Below, piece by piece: positions 23,166 through 34,262 of a stretch of 64,000 nucleotides of DNA (the first letter of the stretch is position 1; each line of letters starts with the position of its first letter). The notes beneath the pieces were generated by a model. It was not told the origin of the DNA. It saw only the letters and a list, made by a program, of their open reading frames with translations, and searched no databases. The position numbers and the translations under genes are program-made. The DNA is from Zanthoxylum bungeanum (Eukaryota > Streptophyta > Magnoliopsida > Sapindales > Rutaceae). The DNA lies in assembly GCA_019454045.1 (NCBI GenBank), contig SKCR01033461.1, positions 1-64,000 of the forward strand, in the 5' to 3' direction.

Positions 23166-24039
23166 GTTGGATTAGTGAACCAGAAAAGTTGCGGAGTATC
23201 AACCCTTCCGACGGCCGTGTAACGCGCTTTCGTGAGACGAAAAAAGAGGTTAGACCTGAGGGCACCTTTTTTATTTATTATCTTTCGTTTATTTTGTTTT
23301 TTTAAAAATACTATCGCATGAGAGTCGTTTGAGGCATGATGTGATTATTGGATTAGCGGAATATGTGTTCCCTTTCGTGGTATATAGGATGGAAACTCGG
23401 ACGTAAATTCCGTAGCCGATTCCGAATGGATGGTATTGCGGTTTGCACTCGGGATACAATGCCATGTACCACTCGAGACACACGTATTTCGTTTCATCCA
23501 AACTTGTATTTGAGCATGATGTAGTTCGTAGGTTATTTATTTATTATTTAAAACATGATTTAGCTTAGTTTACTATTTATTTTCAAAGCATGATTACGTT
23601 ATTTTTATGCATGATATTTTGATTAGTTTATGTTTGTGTTTAAATCGCTATTTGTTTATTTTGGTTTAATGGCTCAATGTGCTCATTGTGTGTTTCCCGT
23701 TTAAAGACTTACTTTCAAGCATGCAAACTTAGATTATGAGTTATTTTGATGAATACAAACTAGACCTAAGTTACCCTTGAGCATATACGTTGAGTAGATT
23801 CGGTTAGTTTATTGCACAAATCATATTATCACAAGTGACATAAGTAATGGACCATTCCGAACCCAACGGTTTGAGGTCTTCCCTTGCGAAGGGTGAGTGC
23901 GACCTTAAATCATATTTTCCCGGGTCACACCGGGTGGCGACTCCATGTTATTTCTCCGGTTTAGTTCCATCGTGAGCTATTCCGTGCTCCCAACTAGGCC
24001 ATGAGCCTAGAACAGCGTCGCCGGTTTCTGTGTCCTACA
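23166..24039 (+). repeat. Gypsy LTR, second copy
   Basis: 874 bp, clearly homologous along its whole length to 10827-11693, with the same TGTTGGATTAG start and CCTACA end. A purine tract precedes it, as for a 3' LTR, yet it does not resemble the 5' LTR at 5558-6120. It is followed directly by Copia tail sequence that matches 13086 onward. Two elements have probably recombined here. Confidence 0.8.
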
Positions 24040-24252
24040 ACGGTCTCATCAACGATCCAAGTATATACTTCGACTATTTCATCTGATTCGTCAGATCATA
24101 CATCGTGGCGATGTGATGATCGAATATAACGCATTAGATGAAAACATTGCAAATCCGGTGACGAAAGTTGTTTCTCAGTAGAAGTTTGAGTGACCCGTAC
24201 ATAGTTCAGGTGTAGGACACTTGAGTGATTGGCTATAGGCCAAGTGGGAGAT
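24040..24252 (+). pseudogene. Tail of a second Copia (RNase H end to PPT)
   Basis: Homologous to 13086-13299 of the nested Copia: GGTCTCATCAACGATCC, then CATCGTGGCGATGTGATGATC (the C-terminal Copia RNase H region), ending in AAGTGGGAGAT. Everything upstream in this copy is gone, replaced by the LTR at 23166-24039. Confidence 0.8.
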
Positions 24253-26240
24253 TGTTGGACAATTATGACTCATAGCATCACTATTTGTACAGAACATGGT
24301 GTTGTTATACAAATTAACTATGTGACAAAGAAATTGCTCTTTTATCATTTGAAATTGGATTACTGAGATATTTAAATGATAAAAGTCCATATGATTAGTA
24401 CCAGATTAATAAGATATGAGACAATATTAATCCACGTAAGGTTTAATCATTAAATATCCCTAGTCGTAGTATTATTGAGACTGAATATCGATAATGTGGA
24501 ATAAACTAGTATTACACGTGTGCATGTTATGGAAGTGTAACGACATAGTTCTTATATATTTGGGGATTGGATACTAATGCAAGTGTAATAAGAGGTTCTA
24601 TTCTGGATAGACCCCTTGAAATCCCATTGGTAGTATGACTATGTATCTATGGGAATCTGAATCAGGGTAGGTGTATTTGGTCTTAACCTAAGACTTGCAT
24701 CGCTAATACTTGCGACAATCAGTATACTTTGGTTTGGTCGTCCGGGGCTTTAACAGGTTATGTGTACGCCTCTTCTAGGTATACTGAGAATCGTAGTGTA
24801 TTGGGTGTGATGTCAAGAAGGAAGTATCACTTCAGTAATATGGAGATGATGATCACGTAGGATACGGAACTAATACTCTTAAGTACTGCAGTCATCGGGA
24901 TAATATGACTAGGTCATGATTATCCAATTTTAGAGAACTAGTTACTAGAGATCCGATATATGCTTCGTACGGGGCAGACACAATTCCAGCCCCGGGCCTA
25001 GCATGTGACATCCGATATTGGATCGTAATACGCAATACAACGTATACTACGCCTGAAAAGATTATATATTCCTTAAAGAATATTTCTGGAGAATTGGGTA
25101 GGCACGGTGCTTTGCTAGAAGCCAACCTTGTCTTGTAAATCGGTAAGAACGTGGTACGGGGTACTCACGTATTCAGATAGTCCGACGATCGGATTTACTG
25201 CCAACATATCCAGGGATCTCATGGGTCGCTTCCTGAAGATTCACTGATGACATTTGACTCGAACAGAATTAATCTAGGATTAATTATGAGAGAGAAAATT
25301 AATCTGGGGTTAATTACGGCAAGAATTAATCTGGGATTAATTAACAGAGAAAGAATTAATCTGGGATTAATTACGTCGAGAATTTATCTGGGATTAAATT
25401 CGTCGAGAAGAGAGAACACGATTAATTTGGAATTAATCGGCATAGTAAATTTAATAGTGAAATTGGATTTTACTATTTAATTTATTTAATTGGGCTAAAA
25501 TAATATATTAGATATATTAATTGAAATTAGATTTCAACGCGGAATTAAAATTGGATTTTAATTCAAACAAACGAATTAATTTAGAATTAATTCGTAAGCG
25601 ACTTACGTAATAATATTGCGAGACATTATTATTTAATTAAATTGGATTTAATTAAGTCGCAACGGAAAATTCGTTTAATTCGGAATTAAACGAATCTGGG
25701 CCCGAGCGAAGTTGCGTGTTGGATTGTCCAACTTAAATTTGGAATTTAGAGTGGGAACCACCAACTTACATCACTTGTCATTCAAGTTGATGGAAGTCAA
25801 GTTGATGGAAGTGGTTGAGAGCTTTTATGATAGCTTCTCCAACACACTTTGTGTCTTGTTTTGCTTTTGAAAAAAGCATATACACAATTTTTGACAAGTC
25901 AACAAGGGTAACACCTTTTTTGTTTTAGAAACAAAAATAAAAAAACACAATTTCTCTCTTCCTCACCTCTCTTGGCCGAAACTTCAAGGTTTTCTCCATG
26001 GAATTTTTGTTTCAAAAATTCAAGCTTGCTAGCACATTTAGAGTCAAAATAAGGTGATAGGGAAACTCATCCGAGAGTATGGAACTCGATTTCAAGCTCC
26101 AAAGCTTCTATTACATCCAACAAATGAGGAAGTTTTGAAATCCTAAATTCGATCAATGTGAGTATTTCCGCAACTCTCTTTGATTTATTCACACACAAAT
26201 CACTCTTAGACGATCTTGGCATGTTCTAGGAACACTAACA
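24253..26240 (+). repeat. LTR of the second Copia
   Basis: 1988 bp, TGTTGGACAATTATGACTC to GAACACTAACA. The first 1.4 kb matches the LTR at 13300-15256 well; the last ~0.5 kb (after about 25690) has diverged, including a longer leader-like end. A primer site (TGGTATCAGAGC, 26243-26254) follows although Copia 3' coding sequence precedes, so this LTR sits between two internal regions, as in a tandem or recombined element. Confidence 0.82.
25263..25405 (+). repeat. AATTAATC...GGATTAATT minisatellite in Copia LTR
   Basis: Five to six tandem units of about 28 bp built on the near-palindrome AATTAATCTGGGATTAATT. The related LTR at 13300 has about three units (14341-14420), so copy number varies between LTRs of one family. 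Confidence 0.75.
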
Positions 26241-26383
26241 ATTGGTATCAGAGCCACCTAAGTTTGATTTGAAAATCTAGGGTTCATGACTTTAAATTTG
26301 GGAATTTATGCTTGGAGTATGTATTTTCTTAAATTGATGGTTTGGTTGAGCTTGGATCTTGACATGTTCTAGGAACACTAACA
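26241..26383 (+). other. Copia primer site, short leader, then a second LTR end
   Basis: The primer site TGGTATCAGAGC (26243-26254) and about 95 bp of leader are followed at 26355-26383 by a repeat of the LTR's last 29 bp (GATCTTG-CATGTTCTAGG... ending CTAACA). This is what would remain after a large deletion between leader and the next LTR end. Confidence 0.7.
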
Positions 26384-27085
26384 CGAACACCCCTACTTAT
26401 TATGACTCTTCTTCTAACATAGTGATCCTTAAAAGTCTTAGCATAACCTAACCTTGACAGTCAGTACTATGAGGCATTATATGAGTGAGAAAGAGTATAA
26501 AACTCTACAGTGCTTGTTTTGAATTTAAAACAAGCACTGTTTTAAATTCTATAATGAAAGGTAATATGTCTTTACCCTTGTTTAGGGCTGATTCTTGGCG
26601 TTGTCTTGGCGGGCTTCTCCTTGAATCTTGAACGTAATCTTCTCTTGAAATCGTCAAAACCCTTTTCGTGATGGATCTTGGGCCTTTTTTAATTTTTGAA
26701 ACTCTAAATCTTGAATAAAGCCCAAATCTTGTAATCTAGATCACATCATTCCCTATCTCCTCGAAATGATTCATCCTCCAATCCAAATCCGAATCAAAGG
26801 TTAGGATATGAAAAGCATGAAGTCGACTAACTTAAAAAATAGAAACACTGTTAGGAAAAAGATTAGTAATACAAACCATCTCTCCTCACTTTTTTTTCTC
26901 ATGTCCATCTTTTGCACTCTCAATCTCGTGATCTACTTCATTAAACACCCCTAAAACTCACCAAATATAAAAAAACACTCTCAACTTTATCACACACATA
27001 TTCGGCCACCCTTTCAACCTCACACACATCATCCCTCTCACAATCCACATCACAACTCACGACCTCACTAATGTTGTCACTCTCC
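26384..27085. other. Unassigned repeat sequence
   Basis: No ORF of note. Part of it, about 26575-26745, is similar to 55365-55530 (shared words CTTGAATCTTGAA, GATGTATCTTG / GATGGATCTTG, TTTGAAACTTTGAATCTTGAATAAA), so it belongs to a dispersed family I cannot name. At 26505-26550 is a short inverted repeat, AAAACAAGCACTG. Confidence 0.4.
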
Positions 27086-27106
27086 CCACACTACAAGAAT
27101 AGACCA

Positions 27107-27680
27107 TTAGCGTCGAATTGTTTCGACGCCATAACTTACTATTTCGACGCATATTATATTTAGCGTCGAAAAAATTAGACGCCAACAATGGACGATAAAA
27201 TGTCGACGAAAACCACTTTTAGCGTCGAAATAATTAATTGCGACGCTAAAAAACAGTATTCTGCGTCCAATTTATTTCGACGCTAAATTTAAATTTTCGA
27301 CGCTAATTGTATATTTGGCGACGAAATATATCGACGCAAAAATTCAAACTTTTAGCGTCGAAAAATGTCGACGCTAAATTATATTAAAAAAGTATTATAT
27401 GTAAGCTTATAGCGACCATGTTTTTTACTATTAGCGACGAAATATATCGACGCAAAAATTCAAACTTTTAGCGTCGAAAAATGTCGACGCTAAAGTATAT
27501 TTAAAAAGTATTATATGTAAGCTTTATAGCGACCATGTTTGTTACTATTAGCGTCGAAATATTTCGACGCTAAAGGTCACTTTTAACTAGTCGACGCTAA
27601 CATATATTTAAAAAGAAATATATGTACGCTTACAGCGGCCATTTTGTATACTATTAGCGTCGAAATATTCGACGCTAAAG
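27107..27680. repeat. CACTA left subterminal repeats
   Basis: About 20 copies of TTTAGCGTCGA or its complement TCGACGCTAAA, some paired head to head around a short AT spacer. A ~120-bp block (starting TTAGCGACGAAATATATCGACGC) is also repeated in tandem at about 27310-27550. In En/Spm, TnpA binds short subterminal repeats like these to pair the ends. Confidence 0.85.
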
Positions 27681-27864
27681 TAAATAATTTATTTTCTTAA
27701 AAATTAGTAATTTACTTATTTTTTGGTCTAAAATATTTAATTTAGTTGAAAAAAATGTAATTAATGACGAAATATTATATTGAAATTTGTTTTAGAAAAA
27801 AGAAATATTATATTAAATATATTTGTTCAAAATGTTTATACAAAACTAAATATAAAATTAATTG

Positions 27865-29321
27865 CTACTGTGATGGGGGGACGCTCGAGCCCGATGCACC
27901 ATGACTCATTGAGGCCTCGAACATCTGACGGAAAGCCATCAGTTGCTGTTCCAACTGCTCCATCTTCTTCTCGTGGTCCACCATCTTCTTCTCGTGGTCC
28001 ACCGTGACCTGTTGTAGCTTCTCCTTAGTCTGTTGCAGCTCGTCTCGGGTGCTGGCTAGGTCGTCTTTGGTGGTGACTAACTCGTCTCGAAGAGAGACAT
28101 TGCCCGAATTACCCACTATTGCGTGCAGATGACGTTGGCTTCTTACGAGTGCCAAGACCAACGTTGTAAGCTGTCTGATTCTTGAAAACCAATTGCGACA
28201 GCTGCTCATCTGGTATGGGGTCGGTCCCTGTCTCCTGAGTTTGATGTTGGAGTTCCATCATTTCGTTCTGTTTCAAAAAAATAAGTTAATAATAGAATTT
28301 GAGAAAAAAATTTAACATATATAATATTAATTATTTTATTTTAAAAACTGAAACTTACATAGCAGCGTTCGGCTTCTTCATTTATCCATTTATTCTTGTC
28401 ATTGTAATGCGTCACACGGAAAAAATCTGGAAATGATTGCACCTCACATGTGCTACTCTGTTATAAACATAAATAAATTCAATATTATTCCAGATAGTAA
28501 AAACAATTAACTGTTAAATTTTACGTTAGGATATATTTACCTTAGAATGTTCGGCACGATGTTGGATAAATGGCTTCGAACCTCCACGGTGGTTAAAACG
28601 CAAGTGACTTCGATTTTCCGCATTTGCGTGACATTTATCCTGTATTCACGAACACTGTAAGTACCGAAAACAAAGACAATTATAAATTTCCGTTTATTTC
28701 AAAATTACCTCGTGTTTTTTGCTCGACCAAAGCTCACATAAAAATGTCCAGTCTTGTTCCTCTATAAAATCAGGTTTGTGTTGTGGAGCATTTGAAGGTC
28801 CATGTTCGTCGAATTTGGTTTCAAGACTTTTGTTCTATAATCTTTATAACTTTTCCCCATGTGGTAGTCAATATATTGTTGGACATTCACTTGGGTCAGA
28901 TCGAATTCGAACCATTCCTACATGAAAATTCGAGTAAAAATAAGTATAAAATAAAAATGTTAAATAACAAACAATATCGAAAACTTACAAGTAGCGAAGG
29001 GAATAGCTGGTTCAGTTTCGTCTCCCACGGTATCTTTCTCCAAGATACATAGCTTTGGGGAGCTTCATATCGAGCTGTAGCTCCTATGGCTGTATTAAAC
29101 GCTGAATTATGTTGTCCGACTTGAGTGTGTCCATCATCTGATATCTCTATCCGGATACGACCGTGAGCCTTAACGTACTTAGCCAACCCCAGGCCACGGG
29201 TGCGTCCTCGACCCTTCACTGTACTGGACTCACCTGTGCTAGCAGAGAAATCACCAGGGCCAGTTGCCCTTGCTGATGTAGATGGAGTCGCGGTAGCCCG
29301 TTTGCGATTGCCCGGTGCCAT
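27865..29321 (-). pseudogene. tnpA-like gene (plant Transposase_24 family), several exons
   Basis: The likely start is ATG at 29321, just after an acceptor-like TTTTGCAG. Exon 1 has a basic Ser/Thr-rich leader, then RGRTRGLGLAKYVKAHGRI and AFNTAIGATARYEAP, and ends near 28990 at a GTAAGT-like donor. Further exons read EWFEFDLTQVNVQQYIDYHM, then FNHRGGSKPFIQHRAEHSK, then LSQLVFKNQTAYNVGLGTR, and a C-terminal coiled coil (27865-28080; LASTRDELQQTKEKLQQV). This exon order matches proteins encoded beside tnpD in plant CACTA elements. One frameshift falls in the exon at 28720-28920 and another near 28085, so it is probably not functional as is. Confidence 0.75.
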
Positions 29322-29679
29322 CTGCAAAACCCCCGTCGCATTAGCGTCATCAAATTCCAAAATTCTTATACATATACATACATATCCATCCAAGTCAATA
29401 CAACTTAACAAAAGCGCTTATAACATCGAATGCTCACTTTCGTTTTCAAATTCATTCATTTCACATATGCATTCATTATCCATATAACCAACCACGAAGC
29501 AGAAAATCACACGACTTCTCATGCACACGTTCGTATGGCGTTCACGAACGCGTTCGAACGGACCAATTCCAGTGAGCTCACGTTCGTGTTGCGTTCTCAA
29601 ACGCGTTCGAACATCATATCGATACTTTTGTTGGTCATTCTGTTGATCACTTTAATGTGTAATAATTTCACAACGAAAT

Positions 29680-30138
29680 TCAAGATCGACATTCCAGCAC
29701 ATTCGAATGGAATTTTTTTTGCTTCATCAAGTAGTTCACTAATAAATTTTGATCATTTCCACTTAACACTGGCATGTCGCCACTAACACTATGACCAAGT
29801 TGTGGACCTTGTAAGTCATGCAAAATATCGGCGATATCATCGTTTGCAGGTTGATTGTAACTACTGCTCCCTTCGCCGACATCAAAAAACCGTGACTGAG
29901 AATGATACTGCTCACCGTGATAAATCCACGTACGGTAAGTGGGTGATATTCCTGGCATGTATAAATGATTATGAACTTCATCTAACCGCTTCCTTTTCCT
30001 ATTCAAACAATTTGCACATGGACAACGAACACGACCTTCTGCATCAATGTTGTTGTTTGCGACTTCCATAAACTCAGACACTCCATTACGATATTCAACA
30101 CTCAATCTATCCAGAGAGCTCATCCAATTTCTATCCAT
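29680..30138 (-). pseudogene. tnpD N-terminal (transposase-associated) domain
   Basis: 152 codons beginning MDRNWMSSLDRLSVEYRNGV. The domain includes VRCPCANCLNRKRKRLDEV, HNHLYMPGISPTY and TWIYHGEQ, the Cys-rich Transpos_assoc domain that starts plant CACTA transposases. It continues with an acidic linker and stops at 29680. The following DDE transposase domain is missing, and the next ~270 bp (29400-29650) is unrelated sequence rich in TTCGAACG words. It may act as a truncated protein if expressed. Confidence 0.85.
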
Positions 30139-30227
30139 TTCAGCAAATACCTAAATATAATAATATAATTATTAGATATCATTTTACATTGGAATCAACA
30201 TTACTAATTCAGTAATACTTAATTTAA

Positions 30228-30229
<2 letters not shown>

Positions 30230-30263
<34 letters not shown>
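30230..30263. repeat. (TA)n microsatellite in CACTA element
   Basis: About 17 alternating TA units in the region 5' of the tnpD stub. Confidence 0.95.
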
Positions 30264-30267
<4 letters not shown>

Positions 30268-30574
30268 TTGATAAATTAATTAAATAGTTTACAGAAAAAT
30301 TATATTTTGTTAATTAATATACTTACTCTACATATATGAATCATAAATCACTAACAAACAGCATATAAAAACATATATAATCATAAAAATTGAAAATAAT
30401 AAGAAATATGAAAGAAGATTTACCTTTTTGGAAATTGATTACAATTTTATTGAAAATTTTTAGGAGAGATGTGAGGCTGTAGAGGAGAAATTCTCAGATT
30501 TCAGAGGTTTTTTACGAAGAGAATGAAGAAAAAACAGAGGGGGGAGAAGGGGACGACACCTTCTGTTTTTTAAT

Positions 30575-31405
30575 CTATCTTTAGCGTCGCATTTAGTATT
30601 TCGACGCCAATTGTTGCCGTTTTTAGCGTCGAAAAGGTTATTTCGACGCTACATGTTCCATTTTTAGCGTCGCAAAACGTTTTTTCGACGCTAAATATAA
30701 AAATTTAGCGTCGGATTAAATTTAGACGCGAAAGAATCAAGTTCTGTCGGTGGAAGCTTCGTAACTCTTTAGCGTCGAACAAATATTCGACGCTAAAAGT
30801 ATTATTTTTGGCGTCGAATATTCATAATCGACGCTAATTATATACGTTTTTAGCGTCGACACCGTTTTGTCGACGCTAAATATCAAACATATAGCGTCGA
30901 ATTAATTTAGACGCGAAAGAATCAAGGACTGTCGGTGGAAGCTTCATAATCTTTAGCGTCGAAAAATATTTGACGCTAAAAGTATTATTTTTGCGTCGAT
31001 TATTCACATTCGACTCTAATTGTTTCCTTTTTAGCGTCGAATGTAAATTAGACGCGAAAGAGTCAAGGATTTGCCGGTGGAAACTTCAAACACCTTTAGC
31101 GACGATATATGTTCGACCCTAAAAGTTAGTTTTAGCGTCGACCCCGTGTTTCGACGCTAAGAGTGCAATATTTGGCACCAAAAATTATTGCAATAATATA
31201 ATTATTCAGCGTCGAATATTTTTCGACGCTAAATTTCTGTTTTTAGCGTCGAAATATAGTTTCGACGCTAAAAAATTAATATTATGCGTCGAATTTTTAT
31301 TCCGTCGCTAAAAATATGACATATAGCGTCGAAACTAATATTCGACGCTAAAACTAACTTTTAGCGTCGCATATTGTTTCGACGCTAAATATTTGGACGC
31401 TAAAA
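30575..31405. repeat. CACTA right subterminal repeats
   Basis: Roughly 30 copies of TTTAGCGTCGA / TCGACGCTAAA. Larger ~150-bp blocks are also repeated here (three copies of GGACGCGAAAGAATCAAG-like text with GTCGGTGGAAGCTTC at about 30720, 30915 and 31050). The array mirrors the left end. Confidence 0.85.
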
Positions 31406-31640
31406 GCTATAATTCTTGTAGTGCCACTCATGACTTCACTATTCTTTGTTTGTTGTTGCACATTCTCCACAATAACAACAACCACTCGTATTTTGCTAAT
31501 TTCTTTTTATTTATCCTTTAAAGATATTCCTTTTGCAATCTTTTATGTTCATCTATTCAATCTCTCCATATAACATGCCAAAGTTCTATAGGCTCAACCT
31601 TCTTAATATGTCTTAAATAAAAATGATGTTGGCAGAAAAC

Positions 31641-31768
31641 TGTCATAAATAAAAATGATGTTGTTTATTTATGACATAAATTATCATAAAACTTATGATG
31701 CCGTTTTATAAATCTATTTATGATACTTATTTATCGTAAATAAAACAACATCATTTTGTTTATGGCAG
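31641..31768. repeat. Imperfect inverted repeat, possible MITE
   Basis: The left arm CTGTCATAAATAAAAATGAT (31641 on) pairs with the right arm ending ATCATTTTGTTTATGGCAG (to 31768). About 27 of 29 positions pair and the loop is ~70 bp. Similar TGTCATAA / TTATGACA words occur at 53945-54202. No target duplication was found. Confidence 0.5.
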
Positions 31769-32004
31769 AAATATGTCATAATGATACCAATAATAAAAAA
31801 AAATAACAACATTCAAATGGATTCGAAACCACAACATATTCACTTTAAAAATTTTTCTTCAAACATAAAACCACTAGGTTACACTTGAATTAAGGAAATA
31901 TGTAAATAAACTAATTTATAATACTGAAATTATAAAAACCCTAATAAATACTCTTACGAAGCCAAAACTGAAACCATTCCCTCCAACATCAAATTAAAGC
32001 CCTA

Positions 32005-32188
32005 ATGCCTACAACTGCTCTTTCTTTCTTCATGCCCAGAGCCGATGATGGAAACATAAACTTTTCACCAAAAGTTCCCCTTTCAGCCAAAACTTATGCA
32101 AATCAACAACTAAATAGCATAAATCAACAAATCAGTAGGCCAATTGTGATTCAAGAATTGATTGGAGGCTTAACAGCTACTTTGATAA
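32005..32188 (+). other. Possible first exon of an unknown gene
   Basis: An ATG in good context (CCCTAATGCCTAC) opens a reading of about 61 codons (MPTTALSFFMPRADDGNINF onward, later SRPIVIQELIGGLTATLIK). It ends at AAAG|GTTAGAG, a plausible splice donor. Base use is less AT-rich than the flanks. The next exon is not found, because transposons fill the sequence that follows. I do not recognise the protein. Confidence 0.3.
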
Positions 32189-32725
32189 AGGTTAGAGTTT
32201 CATTGTTGTTTTGATTTTTGGGTCAAAATCTATGTTCACTACAATAAATATCCCTTTTGTTGGCATTATGTAGTAGCATTTTTGCTAAAAGTTATTAAAT
32301 GTTAATTTTTGATATATTTTTTTTTTTTTAAAAAAAATACTATATTTAATTATGTAAGTGATAACATTTTATTTTTTTTATAACATTTTGTACTCTATCA
32401 AAAGCATTTTTAAAATATATGTATCATATAAATGAATATAGCACTTTTAAATGCTATAAAAAAACCTTATTTGATAATACTTGAAAAAAATGCTACAAAA
32501 GATGCTTGAAAAAAGATTAAAATTGAAATGTCTCTTCCAGTTTAATTGGATTACCACTCAGCCACCAGTATCAGCATAATTACGATTAAACCATAATAAA
32601 ACGACGCCGTTTTAGTTCATATTACAAAAAACTATACAACATACTTCAAAAAATTTCAGAAACAATTTCCCACCCCAACAAAATTTCACTCTCTACCTCT
32701 CGAAAATTTCGATCCCTGCACTTAC

Positions 32726-33471
32726 TGTTGACGGCTGATTTTGGTCTCAGGGTAATATGGGAATATCACTCCCGAGGAAATCCTCATTCAATAGTGAATT
32801 TGTTTGGTTATGGGGGACCAAGGTAAATTTAGCAAAAACAGATAAACACACCATCAACAAGGAGATTTAACGTGTTCGGTGGATTTGGATCCGACCTACG
32901 TCCACGGACACAAAAAAGATGGTACTTTTATTACTTAAACACTTTTCTCGGATCTCTACAAGTCAGAGCTTGAAGATCTAGATCACTAATTTTTTGATGA
33001 TGCCTTTTACACATACTATGCCCTCCTATTTATAATAACACAGAAATCAGACTCCTATTTGTATAAGAAATCCTAATTGAACTTAGTCTATTCTCCTTGT
33101 AAGGATTCCTAGCCTGAAATTCCCTTCTCTTTTCTTATTCCTTTCGCGATTCTGACTTCATCTCCTTGTGAGAGTGGGATAACTCGTTTTATCTTATCCG
33201 CAAGAATAGGGTGTCGTCATCTTGAATGCGTTTCGTCGTTTGGTCGGTCTTCATGAGGTCGGTCATGATAGTCTTTTGTGCTGAGAATGCTGCTACCGAT
33301 CTGATAGTGCTCAGTCATCCGAACCAAAGTGGTCGGTTATCGGATCATAAAGTTCTCGGCCACTCACTCATGTGGTCGGGTCGGTATTAATGATCTTGAC
33401 CAAGGAGAAATTACCCTTTTGCCCCTGTCGTGCTGTCTTAAATATCATAGTGCCTGAAAACACCATCAACA
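32726..33471 (-). repeat. 3' LTR of the gag-plus-antisense element
   Basis: 746 bp from TGTTGACGGCTGATTTTGG to CACCATCAACA on the plus strand. It contains the AACGTG-TTCGGTGGATTTGG / CTACGTCCACGG motif. The purine-rich complement of 33472-33483 (TCTGTCCCCTAG) is the expected polypurine tract. Confidence 0.92.
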
Positions 33472-34262
33472 TCTGTCCCCTAGTTCTCGGTTCCAACAAG
33501 CATGCAAGTTGGTGCCGGGAACTATATAAAGAAGGTGTTTCTGATTTGCTCTGTTGGAGGTCGGTGCGGGTTTGAGAAATGCTTTGTTGCCTCTTTTCAA
33601 GCGCTTTGTCTTGAGACACGCAACAGTCACGTCCGCTTAAATGCCTGTCAAATCAATTTTAGGGTTTTTTCTAAGTTCGACATTTGTCAAACATCCGCCG
33701 GGTTCCCGCCAAAAATGGGGTGAATCGACCGTGAAGAGGCGTCTTCACAGTGGGCTGATCTCAATCGTCTGTTTCAAACTTTGGAGACCTCTTTTGCAAT
33801 TGACACCTGGCGTTCATCCGGGTTCTTTCTGTAGATCCAACGGTCACGAGCGTCTTGGTCATGACTATAAGAAGGCGAGGCTTTCACTGTTCCATCTTTT
33901 TCGGCAATTTTTCATTCTTTTCTGAAAACATCTCCGTGATTCGTCCAACTCCGAGCTCTCGAAGTTCAACCGTGGGCTTTTTTTCTTCTCTTTGCTGTGA
34001 ACATAAGGAACGGGTAATAACCGTACTGCACAACCTCCTGCTCTTTCCGAGAAGAACAAGTAAGTCCTCTGGAACGGTCTTTTTTTTTTTTTTTTTTTTT
34101 GTTTTACGAATCTGTGTTTGCTAGGAAAAGATTTATGATTTGCTGGGTTCTGCTTTAGGGCACCTTAGAGACCACCTGTTTAGCCACATGGAGACCGTGA
34201 GTAGTTTCTTTCAGCCATAGACTGACTTCCCCTTCCTTCTCTGTTTTTCTGGGTGTTTAGGG

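Larger units (their letters stand above)
27089..31423 (-). mobile_element. Non-autonomous CACTA (En/Spm) DNA transposon
   Basis: The ends are CACTACAAGAAT (27089) and its complement ATTCTTGTAGTG (ending 31423), flanked by the 3-bp target duplication CCA (27086-27088 and 31424-31426). Both subterminal regions are packed with GCGTCGAAATA-type repeats in both orientations. Inside are two minus-strand gene remnants: a tnpA-like gene (27865-29321) and the N-terminal domain of a tnpD-like transposase (29680-30138). The catalytic transposase is absent, so movement would need an autonomous partner. Length 4335 bp. Confidence 0.93.

Noticed and set aside
32236..32720. CACTACAATAAAT as the left end of a second CACTA element
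   Set aside because: Its 3-bp flank does not match the candidate right end at 54202, and TGTCATAA subterminal words occur on the wrong side of it; kept only as a weak possibility.
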